Shown: piece after piece, positions 60,057 to 64,000 of the stretch | Position numbering within the stretch: position 1 is the stretch's first letter | Layout of the letters: each line of letters begins with the position of its first letter | Origin: Paracoccaceae bacterium | GTDB lineage: Bacteria; Pseudomonadota; Alphaproteobacteria; Rhodobacterales; Rhodobacteraceae | Reading direction: 5' to 3' | Length of the DNA stretch: 64,000 nucleotides | NCBI GenBank assembly: GCA_027013095.1 | Contig: JALUYI010000010.1 | Coordinates: 26,808 to 90,807 of the forward strand | Notes under the pieces: model-generated | What the model was told of the DNA's origin: nothing | The model's database searches: none | The model's input: the letters and a program-made list of their open reading frames with translations, nothing else | Translations under genes and position numbers: made by a program

Positions 60057-61798
60057 CACTGGCTTTGTTGCCTGTGGCGCGTTGGTGTCAAAACGCCTTG
60101 GTCTTGTGTGTCGGCGCGACAATTGCCCTCGCATTTACATCGATTTCGCCCGCATTTGCACAGCAAAAATCAGCCGAGAAATTTCCGTATGCTTACGGCG
60201 CGAAATACTGGCGGCACAAGAAAGGAGCGATCACAGATGCGGATCGCGAACGCATGGCCAAGTTCACGGCCTATCAGGGCGGGCGCAAAAAAGGGCAGGG
60301 CTTGCCATTGGGAAAGGATCCCTACTTTCGCAAGAACCTTGCGAAAAACCGACTGCAATATGTTGACTCGATTGACAAGGAAAACGGTCTGCAGGTGACG
60401 CTGGTCAAAGATCTGGACACCGGCCGGTATATCATTTTGCCGCGCGGCTCGGAATTCGATGATAAATCCGGAGACCAAAAAAAGGACGCCAAGGCCGATG
60501 TAGGCGAAATTTTGTCGGGCCAGCTAAAGGTCGGCAAGGCGCAATATGAATCCGGCAGGAAAAAAATTGCCGCGTGGATCGCAAAATACAAAAGTAAGGG
60601 TAAAATCGAGGTGATCGGACATTCTCTGGGCGGCACCATTGCCCAGCGAATTGCACTCGATTTCGGCAAGGACCTGACGCGGGTCACGGTATTCAACTCG
60701 CCCGGAATAGAGGTGGAAACGGTCGCGCAGGCCCTGTCGACACCGTCGAAAATGAAAGGGATTACCAATCCCGATGGGTCGAGCAAGATCAACATCTACA
60801 ACGCCGAGTCCGATCGCATCTCCAAGGCCGGCGATATCGAACTTCCGGCCAATGTGGTGGTCGCCTTTGGTGGCAAACTTGAGAATGGGGCGAAAGCAGC
60901 GCATTCACAGCTGATCTTTGCCGACGGTGTCATGCGAACGCCCCTCGGCTGGGAGAATTATTCACATCTGCGCGCCTTTATACGTGGCAAAAAGACGAGG
61001 GTTTGGGGCTGGGTGGTCGATCGGTACAACAACCCTGAGGGCGGCAAGGAAGGAAACCTGGAAAACGTTCCTTTTACCATCACAAGGCTGGCCGCCTACC
61101 ACAAGGCGATTTTGCGCGAGGTCCGAAAAAAGGAGCGCGAGGCGCGGCGCAAAAAAGCGAAAACAGATAAGAATGCGCTGAAAAAAGCGGCCCTGGCGAA
61201 AGTTGCGCGCGAAAAGAACGCTATCGACGAAGGCCGCAAGCCCAAGGTGAAACGCAAACCCAAGCCAAAAGCCGTGGCCACAAAAAAACCCAAACCAGCC
61301 ACTCCGAAACCGGCACTCAAGACCAAGGCCAAACCGGCGCCTATACCGCAGCGCACGGTCGAAATTCTGAACGAAGATTTTGCCGGGAGCTTTACGGGCA
61401 CGCAAATCGATCTGGCATATGGGGCAAAAATCAAGGGCGGCAGGTTCCGAATGACGGTTGACGGGACCCGCGTGACCGGCAGCGCCGACGGCAATCTGGT
61501 CTTCGAACAAACCGTTAATCCCTTTAACGCCAAGGCAACCGGGCAGTATGACGCGCTGAGTGGCAAGATATCGGGCACGCTGGACGGGCGCTGGCATGGC
61601 CCTGGCGGTGGTGGGTTGATTCAGGGGTGGTTCAAAGGCGTTCGCGACAAGGACGGGTTTCACGGCAACTGGAAAGGCAACGGAATCGCCGGTCGCTGGA
61701 CCGCCAGCGTATCGCGCGTCCAACCGCAAAGCTGGGACGCCTATATGTGCCAGCACTATCGTTCTGATTTTGTAAGGATGGGTGGTAAATGTCCATGA
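60053..61798 (+). CDS. Secreted alpha/beta-hydrolase (lipase-like) with Lys/Pro linker and C-terminal beta domain
   Basis: 581 residues. Signal peptide ends AFAQQKS. Class 3-lipase-like domain: ILPRGSEFDD oxyanion region, nucleophile elbow VIGHSLGGTIAQRIA with Ser191, YNAESDRISKAGDIE, then AAHSQLIFADG as a candidate catalytic His. Residues ~360-430 are a basic Lys/Ala/Pro-rich linker (KPKPKAVATKKPKPATPKP). The last ~130 residues are glycine-rich beta (GAKIKGGRFRMTVDGTRVTG, GWFKGVRDKDGFHGNW). Likely hydrolyses a lipid or ester at the envelope or outside; substrate unknown. Coupled to the previous and next genes. Confidence 0.82.
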   Translation: MTLALLPVARWCQNALVLCVGATIALAFTSISPAFAQQKSAEKFPYAYGAKYWRHKKGAITDADRERMAKFTAYQGGRKKGQGLPLGKDPYFRKNLAKNRLQYVDSIDKENGLQVTLVKDLDTGRYIILPRGSEFDDKSGDQKKDAKADVGEILSGQLKVGKAQYESGRKKIAAWIAKYKSKGKIEVIGHSLGGTIAQRIALDFGKDLTRVTVFNSPGIEVETVAQALSTPSKMKGITNPDGSSKINIYNAESDRISKAGDIELPANVVVAFGGKLENGAKAAHSQLIFADGVMRTPLGWENYSHLRAFIRGKKTRVWGWVVDRYNNPEGGKEGNLENVPFTITRLAAYHKAILREVRKKEREARRKKAKTDKNALKKAALAKVAREKNAIDEGRKPKVKRKPKPKAVATKKPKPATPKPALKTKAKPAPIPQRTVEILNEDFAGSFTGTQIDLAYGAKIKGGRFRMTVDGTRVTGSADGNLVFEQTVNPFNAKATGQYDALSGKISGTLDGRWHGPGGGGLIQGWFKGVRDKDGFHGNWKGNGIAGRWTASVSRVQPQSWDAYMCQHYRSDFVRMGGKCP

Positions 61799-62343
61799 GC
61801 AAAAAAACCAAGTCAAATACCCCGTGGCGAAACCGTTGGTTTCTTGGTCTGGGGATTACGCTGGGGATCGGACTTGTTACAGCACCCGCCTACGCCACCC
61901 CTTGGCGCATCTATCACAACGCACGGTTTGGTACGGTGGCCGATGTTCCAGCACATGGGTTCTCGCCCGAGCCTGCCTCGCAGAACGGCGACGGTCAGAC
62001 CTGGGTTTCCGATGACGGACGGGGGCAGATCCTGGTCTTCGGTGATCTCATCGTGACTGCTGACACTGTTTCGGCCTATCGCCGCGAAACGCTGGGATAT
62101 GCGCGTGATGACGGGCTCGATATCGTTTACAGCGCCGCCAAAAAGAACTGGTTTGCCTATTCGGGATTTCTGGGCGGCGACATCATTTACGAAAAAGTCG
62201 TGGTCATGACAGGTTGCAACCCGATGATCGGCAATCACGTCTATTTCCGTTATCCGGCCAGTCAGAAACGCGCCTATGACGCAATCGTAAGGCATATGGC
62301 GGCAACCCTTGAGGGAGACCGAAACGCGGTCATGTGCAACTGA
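61789..62343 (+). CDS. Secreted protein of unknown function
   Basis: 184 residues. Signal peptide after a basic N-terminus (WFLGLGITLGIGLVTAPAYA). The mature part begins WRIYHNARFGTVADVP, then NGDGQTWVSDDGRGQILVFG, a pattern I have seen in uncharacterised alphaproteobacterial proteins. Two cysteines late (VMTGCNP and the C-terminal Cys) may pair. Overlaps the hydrolase gene by ten bases; ATG 61795 is an alternative start that overlaps as ATGA. No catalytic motif. Confidence 0.78.
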   Translation: MSMSKKTKSNTPWRNRWFLGLGITLGIGLVTAPAYATPWRIYHNARFGTVADVPAHGFSPEPASQNGDGQTWVSDDGRGQILVFGDLIVTADTVSAYRRETLGYARDDGLDIVYSAAKKNWFAYSGFLGGDIIYEKVVVMTGCNPMIGNHVYFRYPASQKRAYDAIVRHMAATLEGDRNAVMCN

Positions 62344-62360
62344 CGACAGCCAAGGAGAAT

Positions 62361-63074
62361 ATGATGGCCACGACAATCGAGGTAGAGACCCAAGGAATAT
62401 CCGATGATTGGTCCACAGCGGACGGCGATCACGTCACCAAGTCGCGAGGCGAGCTTGGCCGCGAACAGGTGCTGAGCGCGATGCTTCATCTTGCGCCGCT
62501 GGACACACCGGCGGGCAACGACGCGTGCCCGCCTCATGTGATAACACGCGGGCCAACGGGGGATTTCAGCTTTATCGGGCAGGGGGGGGCGATTTTCTGC
62601 CCTGAAACCGACGCGGAACTGACCGCACAGGCGGCCTGCGACACGGTGTTTGGCAAGCGGACCTTCGCACCGCCACCCCCAATGCCCTCCAAAACGGGGA
62701 CCAGAAACACCGAAAGCGTACTGCGCTCGCCCACCCGCCAACAACGCAGATTTGGCTGGCGCAGCTGGATCGTGATGATCCTGTCGCTCGCCGCCTTGTT
62801 GGGGGCCGTCACGATGGCCTTCGGCGTTTCCTCAATGCGCGCGCGGGGCATGCCCGGCGACGATATCAAAGCGGCGATCACGATCGGGATCGCCCTTGCC
62901 CTGATCGGTGCATTGCTGTTCGCGCTGGCATTCAAAGCCCGGCGAACCCTGCATCTTGATGCTGGCGGAAAACGTATCAACGCCGACGGCTCGGCCCTGC
63001 CTTTCGTGGCCATGGCCGAGTCCTTTGGCGATTACGACAGCGGGGATGATGGTGGGGACTTTGATTTTGATTAG
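62361..63074 (+). CDS. Bitopic/double-spanning membrane protein of unknown function
   Basis: 237 residues. AAGGAG precedes ATG 62361. No signal peptide. The N-terminal ~130 residues are soluble with Cys pairs (NDACPP, AIFCPE, AACDTV) and a Pro-rich stretch (FAPPPPMP), followed by two hydrophobic helices (WIVMILSLAALLGAVTMAFG, ITIGIALALIGALLFALAF) and an acidic Asp/Gly tail (DYDSGDDGGDFDFD). 17 bases after the previous gene, so last of the operon. Could anchor or regulate the secreted partners; no family recognised. Confidence 0.75.
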   Translation: MMATTIEVETQGISDDWSTADGDHVTKSRGELGREQVLSAMLHLAPLDTPAGNDACPPHVITRGPTGDFSFIGQGGAIFCPETDAELTAQAACDTVFGKRTFAPPPPMPSKTGTRNTESVLRSPTRQQRRFGWRSWIVMILSLAALLGAVTMAFGVSSMRARGMPGDDIKAAITIGIALALIGALLFALAFKARRTLHLDAGGKRINADGSALPFVAMAESFGDYDSGDDGGDFDFD

Positions 63075-64000
63075 GTGACGAAAGCCACGGCTGTCATACC
63101 GTAACGGGTGGCCATTGCTTTTGTATCGTAAGACCGCATGTCTTTTGTACGACAGCTTGACCTGCGCTGATCCTGGCCTGAACTCTGAAGGCGGGGCTGG
63201 CATTGAGCTGCCCCTAATTTTGGAGGATCGTTATGAAGGACATGAAGAAAGAAGCATTCATCGGGTTTGATGTTTCCAAGAATTCGCACGCGGTTGCGAT
63301 TGCCGAAGGCGGAAGAGATGGCGAGGTCAGGGGGTTTGGAACTATTTTGACGACCAATGCGGCGGTGGAAAAGCTGTTAAAAAACCTCGCCAGCCGGTTT
63401 GAGCATCTGCACATATGCTATGAAGCCGGGCCGACCGGATATGGGCTTTACCGCCAGGTGAAAGCCCTTGGTTTTGACTGCTCTGTTATTGCCCCGTCCC
63501 TTACCCCGGTAAGACCCGGGGACCGTGTGAAGACGGACAGGCGGGATGCCGAACGGTTGGCGCGGCTATTGCGGGCGGGGGAACTGACCCCGATCTGGGT
63601 GCCCGACGAGACCCATGAAGCGATCCGTGATCTGGTCCGGGCGCGCGAAAGTGCAGTCGGCGATAAACGCCAGAAACGCCAGATGATATCGTCATTTCTG
63701 CTCAGGCATGGCCGCACCTACCAGAGCCCCAGTACTTGGACGATGCGGTATCGGCGCTGGTTGCAGAGCCAATCCTTTGATCACCCGGTCCAGCAAACCG
63801 CCTTGCAGGAGATGGTGCTTGCGGAACGTCACGCCGGTGAACGCGTGGACCGTCTGACAACCAGCATTGAGGCTATCGTTGCTGACTGGTCGCTGGGTCC
63901 GGCGGTAGAGGCGCTGCAAGCCCTGCGCGGGGTTGCCCTGATTGGGGCGGCCACGTTCATGGCGGAAATAGGTGATGTTCGCCGGTTTGATCATCCGCGA
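63075..64000 (+). mobile_element. IS110-family insertion sequence, right part outside window
   Basis: Begins at or just after the stop of the preceding membrane-protein gene and includes a 158-bp left-end region with no gene, then a transposase gene. IS110 elements lack conventional terminal inverted repeats and I see none. The exact left end cannot be placed. Confidence 0.7.
63233..64000 (+). CDS. IS110-family transposase, partial
   Basis: Open to the window edge, 256 codons seen from ATG 63233 (TGGAGGA before it). N-terminal RuvC-like DEDD domain: FIGFDVSKNSHAVAIAEGG (first Asp), ICYEAGPTGYGLYRQVKALG (Glu), and VKTDRRDAERLARLLRAGEL (two Asp), as in IS110 proteins. After a helical linker the Transposase_20 region starts (ALRGVALIGAATFMAEIGD) and is cut by the window edge. 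Its catalytic residues up to here look intact. Confidence 0.93.
   Translation, partial: MKDMKKEAFIGFDVSKNSHAVAIAEGGRDGEVRGFGTILTTNAAVEKLLKNLASRFEHLHICYEAGPTGYGLYRQVKALGFDCSVIAPSLTPVRPGDRVKTDRRDAERLARLLRAGELTPIWVPDETHEAIRDLVRARESAVGDKRQKRQMISSFLLRHGRTYQSPSTWTMRYRRWLQSQSFDHPVQQTALQEMVLAERHAGERVDRLTTSIEAIVADWSLGPAVEALQALRGVALIGAATFMAEIGDVRRFDHPR

Noticed and set aside
1..64000. tRNA, rRNA or CRISPR loci
   Set aside because: No cloverleaf with TTCRANNC arm, no rRNA sequence and no regular repeat-spacer array noticed.

Overview
The window is GC-rich chromosomal DNA from an alphaproteobacterium, most likely a marine Rhodobacterales (Roseobacter-group) organism. This is inferred from the company of genes: an O2-dependent cobalamin operon with CobI/CobL/CobH and a DUF1636 protein, four-subunit sarcosine oxidase, a Rhodobacter-type sulfide:quinone reductase with all three catalytic cysteines in register, the PIN-protein/RNA-methyltransferase pair known from Rhodobacter, CcmI next to RuvX, and many 4-nt ATGA gene overlaps. 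No rRNA, tRNA or CRISPR array was found.

Layout. 1-8353: cobalamin biosynthesis. A leftward operon (CbiX, CobH, CobL, CobI, then a CbiG-type protein that runs off the left edge and is probably fused to CobJ) is preceded by a leader that folds like a pseudoknotted switch. A rightward set follows (glutathionyl-hydroquinone reductase, DUF1636, CobD, CbiB). 8440-14408: an aromatic-acid catabolic cluster (VOC protein, DUF2783, FAD hydroxylase, metallo-beta-lactamase-fold protein, fumarylacetoacetase; divergently MarR and maleylacetoacetate isomerase) with two matching operators and no classical ring-cleavage dioxygenase. 14451-22060: PbpC and a PAN/alpha-2-macroglobulin envelope pair. 22220-28918: TetR, RND efflux pair and a 5'-nucleotidase. 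29157-33092: YbbA/YbbP-type ABC transporter with divergent TesA-like esterase. 33254-39328: thiolase, sulfide:quinone reductase, M48 protease, PIN protein, RlmI-like methyltransferase, lipoprotein. 39553-44767: soxBDAG. 45057-49779: CcmI, RuvX, DUF1289, a PhyH-like protein, TauE/SafE, DusA. 50193-55739: a four-gene 2-oxoacid:acceptor oxidoreductase with two flavoprotein partners. 55896-57891: ArsR, CSCS-motif permease, redox-active thioredoxin-like protein and a cysteine-tailed small protein. 58284-63074: a four-gene operon of mostly secreted or membrane proteins of unknown role. 63233-64000: an IS110-family transposase cut by the window edge.

The most interesting items are the cobalamin leader, in which one hexamer can pair either with an upstream copy to close a junction or with the Shine-Dalgarno; the 58-63 kb secreted operon; the aromatic cluster lacking a known dioxygenase; the arsR promoter predicted to give a leaderless message; and a dispersed motif (AGCGTTTCGACAAA) that always lies just 3' of a gene in the same orientation. 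All assignments are by reading motifs and context; no database search was run.
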